The position numbers and the translations under genes were made by a program. Under the pieces are notes generated by a model. That model was not told where the DNA came from. It ran no database searches and saw only the letters and a program-made list of their open reading frames with translations. A DNA stretch of 64,000 bases from Zygnema cylindricum (Eukaryota > Streptophyta > Zygnematophyceae > Zygnematales > Zygnemataceae): NCBI GenBank assembly GCA_037447655.1, contig JBBHKE010001432.1, positions 156,018 through 220,017 on the forward strand. The letters are read 5' to 3'. Below, in pieces: positions 22,513 to 34,168 of the stretch (positions are counted from its first letter, which is position 1; each line of letters opens with the position of its first letter).

Positions 22513-24233
22513 ACAGTTAAAACTATTCGAAAAAATCCACATCAGCCATCCATTCCGGCATCAGAGTTTGAGGGCGGAAAGAGAAGCAACAAAAGATTTC
22601 AAGAGGAACAAGTTAACAACAAGGTAACCAAACTGTCTCACCTCGATGAACCCCAAACTTATCGTGAGGCGATGAAATGTCCTAAGAGGAACCGATGGAA
22701 GACAACCATTAATGATGAGATGGCTTCGATTATGGCAACCAATACATGGGATTTGGTGGATTCTCCTCCTCAGAAGAAGCCAATCGAGTGTAAGTTCGTA
22801 TTCAAAGTGAAACTCAACCCGGATAACACCATTGAGCACTACAAGGCTCGGTTAGTGGCGAACGTATTTACCCAGGAAGAGGGAATTGACTACGAGGAGA
22901 CTTTTGCTCTGGTCATCAAGTGTCCCACTGTTAGGACACTTATCATTATGGCGGAGGCAGAAGAGATAAAAGTGCATCAGATGGACATGAAGACGACCTT
23001 CCTACATGGAGAGTTTTAAGAGGAGATTTATATGCGACAACCCGAAGAATTTGTGGAGCAAGGGGAGGAAAGCATGGCATGCCGATTGATCAAATCTTTG
23101 TATGGGCTGAAACAGGCGCCCCAACAATGGAACAAGAAGCTCAATGAGTTTCTTACACGTTTTGGATATAATCGGATCAACTCACATCACTCAATTTATT
23201 CGTTTGAAGTGAAAGAAAGAATTACTTTTATTGCAATTTATATTATTGATTTGCTTGTTTTAAATAAATCAGTGGATAAAAGAAATAAGTTGAAAAATGA
23301 TCTAAAAGGAAGATTTGAGATGAAAGATATGGAAGAAACAAGGTACATTTTGGGAATTTTGGTAGAGAGAGAGAGATAAAAAGATAATAAGATTAACTCT
23401 AAAGGAGGCCATTGGAAACATGTTAGAAATATTCCAAATGGACAAGGCTAATAGTTGTACCACTCCTAAAGAACTAAACAAGGGAAGTGAGGGGAGTGTG
23501 GAAGAGGGAGTTATAATCTTGGATGATGAGGTAGGCCGGAAAATGAAAAGATTTATGCAAACCATCCCTTATAGACAAGTAGTGGGCAGCCTAATTTATT
23601 CCATGAATTGTACTCGTCCAGACATAGCCGCAGCAGTAAGAGTATTAAGTAGGAGTCTAATTCTCCCACTAAGAAAGATTGGGAGGCAACTTTGAGAGTC
23701 CTTAGATATCTTATAGGGACTAGAGATCTATGGTTGCATTTGGGTGGGAACAATGCTGACATCACCACTTGGAGTGATGCCAGCTATGGGGATGCTTCTA
23801 TGAGGAGATGCATGTCAGGGAATGTATTGTATGTGTGTGATTGGGCTTGCTGATGAGCAAAAGGTCATTGCTCAGTCCACCATGGAGGCTGAGTACATGG
23901 CCTCTTGCTCTACTGTGAAAGAATTGATGTGGGTCAATTCTTTGCTTGGTGAGCTTGGTCACCTTAAGAGTGGTGTGCAAAAGTTTTTTTGTGATAATCA
24001 GGAAGCAATCGCTATTGCTGCAAATCGTAAACATCATTTTAAAGCCAAACACATAGACATTAGACTCAACTTTGTTAAAGAGAAGGTAGAAAACAAAATA
24101 ATCAATTTAGAGTACAGACCAGATAGCGAGATGGTAGCAGATAAGATGACCAAACGTGTGCCCTCCCCTACGCTAATTTTCTGCCAGGAGAAGTCTGGTG
24201 TGAAATTAAAGATTGACTAGAAAATAAGGGGAG
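22513..24233 (+). pseudogene. Copia RT and RNase H, element 3 (family A)
   Basis: Starts in the integrase-RT linker (S-I-P-A-S-E-F-E-G-G). RT follows: K-F-V-F-K-V-K-L-N-P-D-N-T, H-Q-M-D-M-K-T-T-F-L-H-G, and L-Y-G-L-K-Q-A-P near 23100. The catalytic box reads Y-I-I-D where Y-V-D-D is expected (about 23240), so a catalytic Asp is gone. RNase H ends the frame with M-E-A-E-Y near 23883, C-D-N-Q-E near 23990 and H-I-D-I-R-L near 24048. Stops and frameshifts at about 23017, 23378 and 23700. It ends at the polypurine tract before 24234. Confidence 0.85.
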
Positions 24234-25285
24234 TGTAGAAATTAATGGTTTTTTATAGTATTTTCTAGGTCTAAAATGAAAGGCAGAAAAAGAAGCCCAG
24301 GCAGTCTTCTTCTAACTCCTCTCTTCAACTCCCACACTTGTCGCAGTTACTGAAAGTTGAAATGGAAGCTACTTCCATGGCTGCCTATGCTGCTTAAGAG
24401 ATAGAGAGACAGGTGGTGGATTTTGGTAGATTTACCAAAATATTTTTGACGGACCTAAGATTTAATCCTGGTACCTGCCATCCGTCAAGTCTGAAATAGA
24501 TGGTAGCTTTATCGTATAGTGTAAGATGGGTGCTGAGACATGTAGGGTTTGACAAATACATAAACTGTGAAGGGTGAACTAATTCATTTAATTCTAACTA
24601 TAGATGTCGCGCATGGATAGAGGTTTGTAAAATACGGAGTACGATATGGTTCCAAAACGGATACCGCGCATTTTGTAATGATAGCGAAACAAATATTGCG
24701 CAACGATTTATGACCGCTGCGATTAAAACCTTATTTCGATCGAACGGCCGCGAAAATGCCGAGATCGCGGAATACCATTTTGGCAGTTTTCAATCACCGC
24801 CACATCGATTGACACGTGGCACAACCACATTGGATTACGACATCTCCGAGGATAACACGAACGAATCCAAATATGACATGTGTCGATTGGTTGGCCATGT
24901 CGTACAATGGTTATAGAGAAACTACACGGGCACCTTTACCTTACTATACGACACAGTATTTTGATTGGTGTTGTATTCAGTAGATAGAGTTATAGAGAGA
25001 GATAGGACTTAGAAAAATTTGGTTGATGGGACCCTCTCTCCCAGAGAGCCTCTGTACAAAAGGTCAACTTTGACCCTTCATAACTTACTGCTCAGGGGAG
25101 AAATTTCAGAGATTCTTTTAGCTATCGACTCAAGTGAGTCTTGCCTTCACACGGGTGGAGGTGGTCAGAGTTTTTGTCTGCTAGAGTGGCGGTTACTTTT
25201 TCAAGAACTCAAAAGGGTCAGGGTTATCCTAGAGGCTTTGTGTGAGCTGCTTACTCTGAGGGCCAATGGAGGTCTTAGAGTTGCA
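24234..25285 (+). mobile_element. 3' LTR of element 3 (family A), 1052 bp
   Basis: Start TGTAGAAATTAATGG directly after AAAATAAGGGGAG. The end TTAGAGTTGCA corresponds to the family A LTR end. It includes the TTTTGGTA...TACCAAAA palindrome (about 24419-24440), the TTGAC...CCGTCAA hairpin (24446-24487) and the Gag-start-like 'ccaatggaggtct'. Confidence 0.8.
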
Positions 25286-26990
25286 CTTATTTGTCACATG
25301 AGAAATCTATGTAAAGACAGACTATTGTAGGTAAGGATAAAGTTTTTGCGAACAAAAGACAAAGTTGCTAACACTAACTCAATTTCCTGGTAAAGTAAAC
25401 CTTAGGTCTCATTTTAATGTACAAGTTTTGTTTTTTCGTCTTCCTTTAAAACTTAGTGTCGTATTGCTAAAGTTGTAATCATACGTATATATCGTAAAAT
25501 TGTATATTACAATTTACCTCATCCTCAAACTTTTGATGTACTAAACGTTGTCGTCTTGTGTTTTTTCGACCTACTGTCACATTATCTTCAAACTTATCTT
25601 AAAACACATCGGCAATGTTTTTAAAATAAAGTAAATTCGATTTCACTAATAGTAAAACATAGTTTCACACGTGAAAAGTTTTCAAAGGTTTTTGACAACG
25701 AAAAAAGTATACGGCTTCTCGTTTTTGTCCACTTGCATCTTGTACGGTTTTTTTTTCCAGGCGTTTCGAGGCTAAAGTTCAAAAATTTGCAAAGGCGCCA
25801 CTAATTATATTTCTATTCATATCGGCCAAACAAGAGAGGCAAACGCAAAGGCATGTACAACCATGGCCGCAAGGCTGTACGTTTACGATGTCAAGCAATG
25901 ACATGCGACCTACCAAATTGTTTCAAAAACTACGATGTGTCTTGCGACGCTTTGAAAAGTTCCAAAAAATGCGGTACAACAAAACATGTTGTAGACGTTG
26001 ACAATCGTCACGGGCATTGTCGACGTATACAATCGTCACACACTTAAGTAACAATTTCTTAGTTACACATTTGGACACTCAAGATCTATGTACGGCGAAT
26101 CTGCGCTAAAATACGAAGTATGTTTGCTAAGATTTAATTACACGGGCCGTACTCTAATGGTGCATTCCATATGCCAATGTAAGGTTTTTTTTATGCCGAG
26201 TTCTTCCGCGTAATTTTAAACCGTACAAAAAAATAGAAAAAAATAGAAGTACATTTTGCGTCATCGTCAAATTTAAGATGTCTCTTTGTGTTCTTCGACC
26301 AACGGCCACGCCAAAAAATGTCATCTTCAAAAAAAAAAAAAAAACACATGGGCGATGTGTTTTAAACCAACCTATTTTCGCAAAACAAATAGGACCACGT
26401 ATTCGCTCTTGTAATTTATTTTCAAAAATTTCAAACGAATTCATCCGACGACGGGAAACACATTATTCGCTATGTTTTTTTTTGTGCCATTCAATACAAC
26501 GATGAAAATTACATAATTTGGTATATTTTGTCTTTTTTGCATCCGTTACAGTTTTTTTTTTGTAAGGGTCTCAAGATTTCCATGCCATTTCACTTTGACC
26601 TAACAATAGACACAAAGGCAAAGCGCATCTTATTCAACAATGAAATAATACAGACTCAAAGGCGGTACATCTACAATGTCACTAAAAGTTATGCAACGTC
26701 ATAAACACTTTTAAAAATAAAGTGCGTCATCACATATTATAGACGTCGACAGCCATCGCGGGCATTGTCAACGTATAAGATTGTCACAACTTTAAGTAAC
26801 TATTTTGTTGTTACACATAAAGACACTTGAAATCCAGGTCCGCCTGATCTGCGCTATAAAATCAAAGTATGTTTGCTGAGTTACAAGTACATGGAGACAC
26901 ACCCTTACACTGTAAAGTGCTAATAGCAATGATTAAATTATACCGACGCTATTGTATTCCGACCATTAAACCTATAATATGATTAACAAT
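25286..26990. repeat. Diverged tandem duplication, period about 730-750 bp, non-coding
   Basis: Two diverged copies follow each other. Paired landmarks: 'gtgttttttcgacc' near 25558 with 'gtgttcttcgacc' near 26288; 'aaaacacatcggcaatg' near 25601 with 'aaacacatgggcgatgtg' near 26342; 'cgtcacgggcattgtcgacgtata' near 26006 with 'catcgcgggcattgtcaacgtata' near 26755; 'aagtatgtttgct' near 26117 with the same near 26866. No domains seen. It could be an old satellite pair or a duplicated LTR of an unknown family. Confidence 0.55.
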
Positions 26991-27292
26991 ATGTTTAAAA
27001 TAAGTAAAAATATTTAATTTAAGTATTTTTTATGTCTAAATAGATGAATAGAAAAGAGAGCGAAAACAGTCTGCCTCCACCTCTCTCTCTCCATCCCCCA
27101 TACTTGTTGAAGTCACTGAAAGAGAGAGAAAGAGTGATGGAGCCAAGGCTGCCTCAACTCTACCTGTGCAATACAAGAGTGACCTAAGTCACTCTCAACA
27201 AAAGGTTGAGTCCGGCAGGACTCGAACCTCCGACCAGTAGAGCATGGCGTAGCCGTTCGCTCTAACTAGTCTGTCGTAGAAGTTCTGTCAAG
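26991..27292 (+). mobile_element. A' LTR proximal fragment
   Basis: Shares with the solo LTR at 7377 the 'tatgtctaaat' start zone, the pyrimidine-rich 'ctctctctccat', 'catacttgttgaagtcactgaaag', 'gagtgacctaagtcactct' and the tRNA-like block. It breaks off near 27292. Confidence 0.65.
27208..27283 (-). ncRNA. tRNA-like block in A' LTR fragment, antisense
   Basis: Same layout as 7586-7663: on the minus strand ACTAGTTAGAGC followed by GAGGTTCGAGTCC. The B-box is intact and the D-arm box carries one change. Confidence 0.45.
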
Positions 27293-28587
27293 CTCATGTA
27301 CTTTTCAGGCATACCTTTATATCACCAAGGATTTCCGTGCCTTTTTTACCCTGTACTCTGTTCAAAGAACGGAGGGGTGAGTGCACCAAGCAAAACGAGA
27401 TCCTTGTATTTCCTAAACTGAGCGGAACCCACTTTATTTGGCTCCTAATGGAGGCCAGACGACAAAGTTCTACCGTCTCAAAGATTGCAATTTTGTTACA
27501 TGGGACCAGTTTCCAGCAGCCCCCGTGGGGGGTATATTGTGGATTGCCACGCAACTTTCTGGATTTGCATTTAGATTATGTTGGTAGCCATCAGTAGGAA
27601 TTTAGTTCAGTCTCAGCTGACTTTTGGTTTATCAATTACATTAGGTCAAAGTTTGGCAAGTTAGTGTCCTTTTCAGGACTTTGTCTTATAATAATGGACC
27701 AAATAATTACTTCCAGCCGCGGATCTAGCCGCAATCCAATGCAGAACTTTTTGCCCCGAGTGTAGTTCATATTATTTTTGTCTTATGTCAGTTCAATTAC
27801 ACTTGCTTGCCGCTCATTGGTTAATAGCGTAGCTTTGACTTTTGGACCTCCAATTTGACAAACTTTGATGTACAAGGCACTTGGGGTCGAATGAGACAGG
27901 TTGCTTCTCAGTACCGTCTCCTGTGAATACCCTCAAAAATTCCAACAAACCTTTTTTTGGAGAATCTTTGTGTTGTTTGGACTCTATTGCCATCTTGATT
28001 TTGGATCTATCTTTTGTGGAAATCACAGTCCGGGTGGGTAGTTGGCACTATCTTCTTTTTGGGTGATTTTGGACTTTTTGTTGTTTGGAACCGAGAAGAG
28101 TCTGGTCCGTTCCGAGCTGCGGACACCGAAGGTTGCACGAGTACCATACCTTTTGACGATACTATCGGGAGAGGGGTCGCCTTTTTTCTAATTGTCATCG
28201 TTGATTGATGGGGTATGTTAAGCTTGCTTTTCTACATTTCACATTTTCTATCTTTTATTCTCTTTTCTGGGGAAAGGTGATATTGCTAAATCTGGAAAGC
28301 CACTCATATTTATTTATATATATGTACGTGGTAGTGCATTTGTATCTTCTTCTGGATTTCTCTTTGATTTGGAGTGACCGTTCCAGAGTAAGCTGAAGCC
28401 CCCTGGATCAGGACAGTGGGTTTTGAGGGAACACGTGCGATAGACTTCCCGTAGACAAAGCACATTAGTGAAAAACAGCCATTTCCGCTCGGATTAGAGG
28501 GGATAGGAGCTTTGACTTTGGAAGCTCTCTTTTTGGAAGGTAGCTCTACTTACATTCATTTCTCCTTCTCTCGTTACCTCTGTCATC
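27293..28587. other. Non-coding stretch upstream of an unassigned gag, possibly its LTR/leader
   Basis: No domain-bearing open frame. Its position directly before the gag start at 28588 and its T-rich composition near 28200-28370 would fit an LTR plus leader of that retroelement, but no matching second LTR is in the window, so this is inference. Confidence 0.3.
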
Positions 28588-31500
28588 ATGGGGGGAGGAG
28601 AGACTCTGGATAATGGATCCGAAGAGCAAAGTCGGCAGGAGAGCTTGTCAAGGAGGGAAAGTCTCAGATGTCAGAGGAGTCCGTACCCATGGAGTCCGTA
28701 TTTGATTCTCCGCTCAAGGAACCAGCTGGTGCTTCTTCTGCGCCTCTTCCTCCCAGCGTGACTCTCCCACATTACCCTTCCTTAGGGCAGGCTACCAAGG
28801 CCAATGCTGAGGAAAGGAGGTAAGCTCGGGCTCAGGCCCAGGAATTGAACCGAGTGTCTCCCAAGGCCCGACAAAAGCCGCAAGCGCAGAGTGAGCCCCA
28901 TTTGGGTCCTCTTCCGGTAGTCGGGCTTCACACCAGATCCAAGATTCCCCGAGCCAAGATTCAGATTGACCCTGCGCTTTTGACGGATCCACGTCGCCCA
29001 GGTCCTAAGGAACTCCTTGCCCTTCATTACCTCCATGAACTGAAGGTAAAGAAGGAGTTGGTATAGAGAGTGGCTTGGACAGATCGAGTCAGGGTGGTTA
29101 GACCCGTGGGAGGGGTGGTGGAGATTTTGAGCAGCTCTTCGGAGAGCACCTCTTCACAGTTGGTGCAGGATGAGGCACAGAGAGCTCCCTATTCTTGCCC
29201 TCCTCCATCTTCCTCTGAGGATACCGCAGCCAGCAGACCTTTCCGGGGGCGCACCTCTTTGCGACCTCGTCAAGGAGAAGGGGGTAGCGAGAGGGAGGCT
29301 TGAGATCCATTGGGAGGAAAGCGGTTTGACCACCGGTACAGCAAGGGGAGATTTGCACCTCTTCCAAAGAAGGAGACAGCCCCAACTCGAGTGTCATCCT
29401 CAACCAAGAGAACTTCTCCTACCGCACCTCGTGACCGCCTTGCCGGAGGGCTCTGGCGATCCGAACCAACTGATCAAGAGGTTTCGGGTACGGGACTTGA
29501 AGATTTGTCCGAGGGATGGTGGCGTTCCAGATCCAATGATCCCAAAAATCTAGGGATGGGGATAGCGGATCTCACAAAAGTTGTCGAAAAGGCCAATTTC
29601 TCAGTGACTGCGACAAGTTTGAGATTTGGAGAGAGAAGTTAGAGGTAGACTGCCTCGGCTTCTTTCTATATTTCTATTTAGACCTAGAAAATACTAATAA
29701 ATCCATTAGTTTCTACAAGGCGGAAGCTATAGGAACTATTGCTGGAACTTATTTGGGAAGCTAGGCATAGATCTAGTGGGATTCTCAACGGGCAGATTCC
29801 TTCTGCATCAAGAACCGAGCTGCGCCTTGAAGCGCTGGCTCGAGGACTTCTCCCCTTGCAAACACCCAGCCAAAGGTTCCTTCATCGGATAACAACAGAA
29901 AGCCTCCTCTTCATCGGGAAGGGGGGGGAAACATTGAACTTAACATGAAGGGTTTGGGCGCAGATTTACCTCCTGAGTCTGTTTCTCTTTCGGGAACCTA
30001 CCTTTGTATCGGTGGAGGTCGCTTCCGCCATGGAGGCTTTGGTGGAGTCGCGACCAGACGAGAGGATTCATATTCCCTTGAGGCCGTTAACACCCCCGTC
30101 ACCATCCCCTGATGATCTTCTCCTCCTCCATCATCTCACATCGCGGGTCTTACAACCGAGCCCCGGAACGTTTTCGCCTCCTCTCCCTCTTCATCCTTTT
30201 CTTCCGCTGCTGCTGTCCGTGGGTCACCGGATCTGCCTGTCTTACCCTACAAATACAACGTTTACTCACCACCTCACCGGCGTTCCACATCCTCCAGCTC
30301 AAGAACTCCCCCTCCCGAGTCCTCCTGAAGGTGACCAAGGAGACAGACACCATTCAGGAGACAAATAGCTTCTCCTCAAAACCTCTAGTCGTCCCCTTCT
30401 CCGCCACCAAGGATTCCCCAAGGGCCTCCTTTGAACAGACCTTGCCTCCACATACCATCGGTGGAGCAAGTTCTCAAGGAAAAACAATACTCTCCTTGAT
30501 ATAGAAGAGTAGTGAGGAACATCCTTCCTCCAACGATCCTTTCCGGCGCTAGTACTTCCTCTTTGGGAGGAGGATCCACACCTATCAGAGCAGCACTTGC
30601 TTCTAGAGGAGGACAGAGTTCTGCTCCAGAGGAAGAAGATGCGAAAGTCATCTCCCCGGCTCAATTTGTGAGCCCAACAGGGCCTTCCTCTTCACTTTTC
30701 ACCAATTATGTAGAGGAAGAAAAGAAAATGGGGGACATTCGTATCTTTACAGGAGATAGCTCGCGAATCGCATTTTTTGGACTTCGTGTTGTTGTGGAAA
30801 TCTTTCACGCAATCCGAAATCAATAAGTACAAGGGAGGAGCCATTCCGGATGACTTCGAGACAACCCTCTTCCCCATGATGGTCAACTACCTTTCTGGAG
30901 CGGCGTTGGCAGATTTACAAGGAGCGTCAACCTCTTTTGATGGCTCCTAGCATCAAGATCTCGGATCCAGCCATTGATGGTGCAGTCCTGCAAGCGGAGG
31001 CTGACTTAGCGGCAGCGGTTGCAACCCGTGTAACCGCTACGTTCACATAGGATATGAAACTGCAAACACAAGGAAGTGCCTATGTTAACCAGCTGCAAGC
31101 CATTCTAGCAGCCTAGGCAGCAACTCGCATGGTTGCTAATCCCAACCTTTCTACCACTCTGCTGAACATCTGGAGACTCCTCTACACAGAGAGGAACGAG
31201 TTAGCAATCAAAGAATTCACGGAATTCCGATGCTTGAAGAACAAGACTCCCCAGACTCTCTTCAATCGACTTTCAAGCCTTTGTCAGAAAACGAAACTGA
31301 CCACGATTAACCATTCGGCAATGGTAACCAAATACTTTATCGCTGTCTGTAATACATTCGAACGGTCAGGGCAGACTAATCTAGATAACTGGATTGCAAG
31401 AAAAGCAATTCAGGACGCCAATCCCTCCGCCAAGGAAATCTCACAGGTGGCGATGAAATTATATGACCACTTTGTCTTTAGTGAGGCAAGGGAGAAGGCC

Positions 31501-32046
31501 GTGACCGGCAAGACCCGAGACATTTTTGCAGGATTCGCAGGAAAAACCCCCTTGAGTGAGGAGGAACAGGCTGAACTTCACGCTTTGCGGAAACTTAAAG
31601 GGAAGCAAGTGGCTGACAGCGGGTCATAACCAGCAATGGGAGCAGACGAGCGAGTGTTTCTCTATAATTGCATGAATTGTCGACAACAAGGTCATGGGTG
31701 GAAGCACTGCACCCGGAAACAAAAACTGGAGCTGACACTAAAGACGAAGGAATGGGAAAAGGAACGTGCACAAAAGGACCAAGAAAAGCTCAAGAGAGGG
31801 AGGGGAGAGGACAAGACCCCAGTAACCAAGGATACTTCTTGTCCAACTCCACGGAGTGAAACCTCTGTGATGTCCCAATCTCAGTTGCGGAAAATCAAAC
31901 TTCCAAAGTTTGATGACGCTCAAATCTCCAATGAGATTTAGAATAAATATACCAACAAGGGCGCCAAGTGCAAAGCTTGTGGATTTTTATGGCACAAGGA
32001 AGGGCAATGTTGCCGAACAAATGGAGTACCCAAGGAAATGATGTAA
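28588..32046 (+). pseudogene. Retroelement Gag-like polyprotein with two CCHC knuckles
   Basis: A plausible start is at 28588 (M-G-G-G-E-T-L). It is followed by a low-complexity Ser/Pro/Glu-rich region through about 30700 spread over several frames, then a better-preserved capsid-like part at 31129-31626 (166 codons, mostly helical in appearance, with W-R-L-L-Y-T-E-R-N-E and an F-N-R-L-S-S-L-C box). The next frame (31636-31941) has C-M-N-C-R-Q-Q-G-H-G-W-K-H-C near 31672, and a second knuckle C-K-A-C-G-F-L-W-H-K-E-G-Q-C lies near 31973-32014. Two CCHC knuckles and no similarity to the copia Gags here suggest a different lineage, perhaps Ty3/gypsy-like. No RT is visible to decide. Confidence 0.55.
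29640..29717 (-). mobile_element. Stray 78-bp tip of a family A LTR
   Basis: On the minus strand it starts TGTAGAAACTAATGG at 29717 and continues with 'agtattttctaggtctaaat', the first about 75 bp of a family A LTR. It lies alone inside the unassigned gag region, with no other LTR part next to it. Confidence 0.55.
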
Positions 32047-33123
32047 TTTGTTTTGTTTACTAGAGAAGGAGAAACATCCGTTAACACCCTCCAACTCCAA
32101 CTTCTTTACCCTTGGGGGCGCCAACTTATGTCCACGCTGTAGAGACCTGAGCGAGACCCGGCTGCTCTGACCAAGCTTACGCCGAAGATCATCATATAGC
32201 AGCAGAGTCAGCAGCTGGCCGCAATGGCTTCAGAGTTGGCTGCCCTCCGCTTGGGATCTTCTTCACAGCCTGCTCCTCTCACAGCAACACAACGACTCCA
32301 AAGGAGAAAAGGAGTTGTAACAAAAACTCGCGGAGCTTGAGCTTCAAAGCACAACAGGTGCCAACGATGACGACTTATTGGGTTGGTATTTGGAACACCC
32401 AAATGCCCACCATGCCCAAACCCTCCTGTCCAGAGCTTGGAATAATGGGGTGGGAGACAGCCGCCGCCAACTTCGCAATTCCACCTCGATGCAAAGACAA
32501 GACAGGCAGAAAATGGGTCAGAGGGATCACAACCGCAAAGCTACAAGGCCTTTGTCAAAAATCCAAGGGCAGTAACGGTGAACAACGATATCGGCTTAGG
32601 AATCAAACCCAATCATCTACCATCTCTTCCTCCAAAACCTAAATTGCCTCCCGGTTTCAAAAATTACCAAACGAGAAACAACAACGAGAGAAAGAGTCAC
32701 TGGAACAAGAGAAAAAGAACAATCAGGACTGGTTCGAGAAATATATGGCAGAACGCCCGAAGAATGACACTCCCCAAACACATCTAATCCCAGATTCCGG
32801 CTCCGAGAGTGAGAAAGAAAGTTAAGATCAGGATCTGCAGGAATCAAGCTCATCCTATCTTCACCAAAAGCAACACTTCTTTCCTCCAAACCGGCTATCA
32901 TGCTAATCCTACTCCTCATGCCATATGCCCTCACGCACGTGAAGACAATAGCATCCTCTCACAACCTGCCTGAAGAATCCTCATTCATGCATTGGGAAAC
33001 GAGATCCACTCTGGAAAGGGAGGAGTCTACAGGACCACTCTGCCAATTGCAGTCTTTTTGTCCACCAATCCGAAAACCCTTTTAGTGGATACGGACAACA
33101 AAGCCTTATCAGTGGCTCTTATA
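32047..33123 (+). pseudogene. Continuation of the unassigned retroelement polyprotein, broken
   Basis: Short frames continue the previous polyprotein. One segment (about 32653-32823) is charged and coiled-coil-like (E-K-Q-Q-R-E-K-E-S-L-E-Q-E-K-E-K) and ends D-S-G-S-E-S-E-K-E-S. The last frame before the gap holds T-L-L-V-D-T-D-N-K-A-L, faintly like an aspartic protease site (D-T/S-G expected), but this is not convincing. Confidence 0.35.
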
Positions 33124-33418
33124 NNNNNNNNNNNNNNNNNNNNNNNNNNNNNNNNNNNNNNNNNNNNNNNNNNNNNNNNNNNNNNNNNNNNNNNNNNNNN
33201 NNNNNNNNNNNNNNNNNNNNNNNNNNNNNNNNNNNNNNNNNNNNNNNNNNNNNNNNNNNNNNNNNNNNNNNNNNNNNNNNNNNNNNNNNNNNNNNNNNNN
33301 NNNNNNNNNNNNNNNNNNNNNNNNNNNNNNNNNNNNNNNNNNNNNNNNNNNNNNNNNNNNNNNNNNNNNNNNNNNNNNNNNNNNNNNNNNNNNNNNNNNN
33401 NNNNNNNNNNNNNNNNNN
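33124..33418. other. Assembly gap (295 N)
   Basis: Run of N. The retroelement polyprotein enters from the left and a family C LTR exits on the right, so the true junction is unknown. Confidence 0.99.
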
Positions 33419-34168
33419 TGTCGTTTGATTGGTTTTCCTCGTTAAAAACGTACATGCGCTTAGACTTGGCACATTTTATACAAAACTAGTCTGCCGTTCG
33501 TAATATCGGCGGTGCGCTTCACTCGAAAAACCGCCGTATGCCGCTATCGCAGTGCGCCACAATGCACCGCGGTGTAATAAACTCTAAACCCTAGTCCAAT
33601 AGGAACACTATATAGTACAAGAAGGTACAATGGGCGATGTACTTATTGTACGACCATTGTACGACAAGGTCTACAAGGTGACACCTACCAAATCGGAAGC
33701 CATGGTTCCTCCTCCCATCTTCTCTGGTATCAAATAATGTGGCGCCACGTAACACCGCGTGACGCTATCGCCGTATGCCGCCAAAAAGCTCACTTCGCGT
33801 GGCGGCTATAATGCTTGCCGTCTGATCAAAACATATTTTACACGGTTCAGATTCGCGTACATGCAAAAATTGCTCCTTTTGGTTAGTTTGCTGTTAATTA
33901 GCTGTTGCGTTAATGTTTATATATTTATGAAACCCGTCACGTGTATCGTTTCGTAACGCCTTAATGGTTAAGGCGTTAGGCTATAGAGAATATAGAGGTC
34001 GCAGGTTCAAATCTAGACTTAGGCATCATTTTAGTAAATTACACTTTACTGCAAAAAACTGCCACTTTCTAAATATGGCTGCAGCCATGGCGCGCCTTTG
34101 ATCCTCACTCTCTTTCTTTAAATTAAAACTAAAATAGGGAAGTGAACTACTAATTACCTCTTTTCAAC
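33419..34168 (-). mobile_element. Family C LTR, left side lost in the gap
   Basis: Matches 36260-36912 closely: 'aaaccctagtccaataggaacactatatagtacaagaagg', then a 'gtggcgccacgt' zone, a tRNA-like block and 'aaaactaaaatagggaagtg'. The minus-strand start is near 34168 (the expected TGTTGAAAAGAGG lacks its first base). It abuts a family A gag fragment. Confidence 0.7.
33957..34025 (+). ncRNA. tRNA-like block in family C LTR, antisense to the LTR
   Basis: Plus strand: ATGGTTAAGGCGTTAGG (A-box-like, resembling Ser/Leu tRNA D arms), then GCAGGTTCAAATC (B-box), ending CTTAGGCA, which partly pairs with the 5' GCCTTAA. A short CTATA...TATAG hairpin stands where the anticodon arm would be. A second copy is at 36703-36769. 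It is a tRNA relic or SINE-type module, not a confident tRNA gene. Confidence 0.5.

Noticed and set aside
30012-30826. Independent host genes with Pro/Ser-rich products
   Set aside because: Overlapping frames on both strands within the retroelement Gag head; no splice structure or domains support separate genes.
32992-33489. Protein-coding frame across the N gap
   Set aside because: Most residues are undetermined, so continuity cannot be claimed.
33957-34025. Functional tRNA gene
   Set aside because: A-box and B-box are present but the acceptor stem and anticodon arm do not pair properly, and the block sits inside a repeated LTR, so I call it tRNA-like only.
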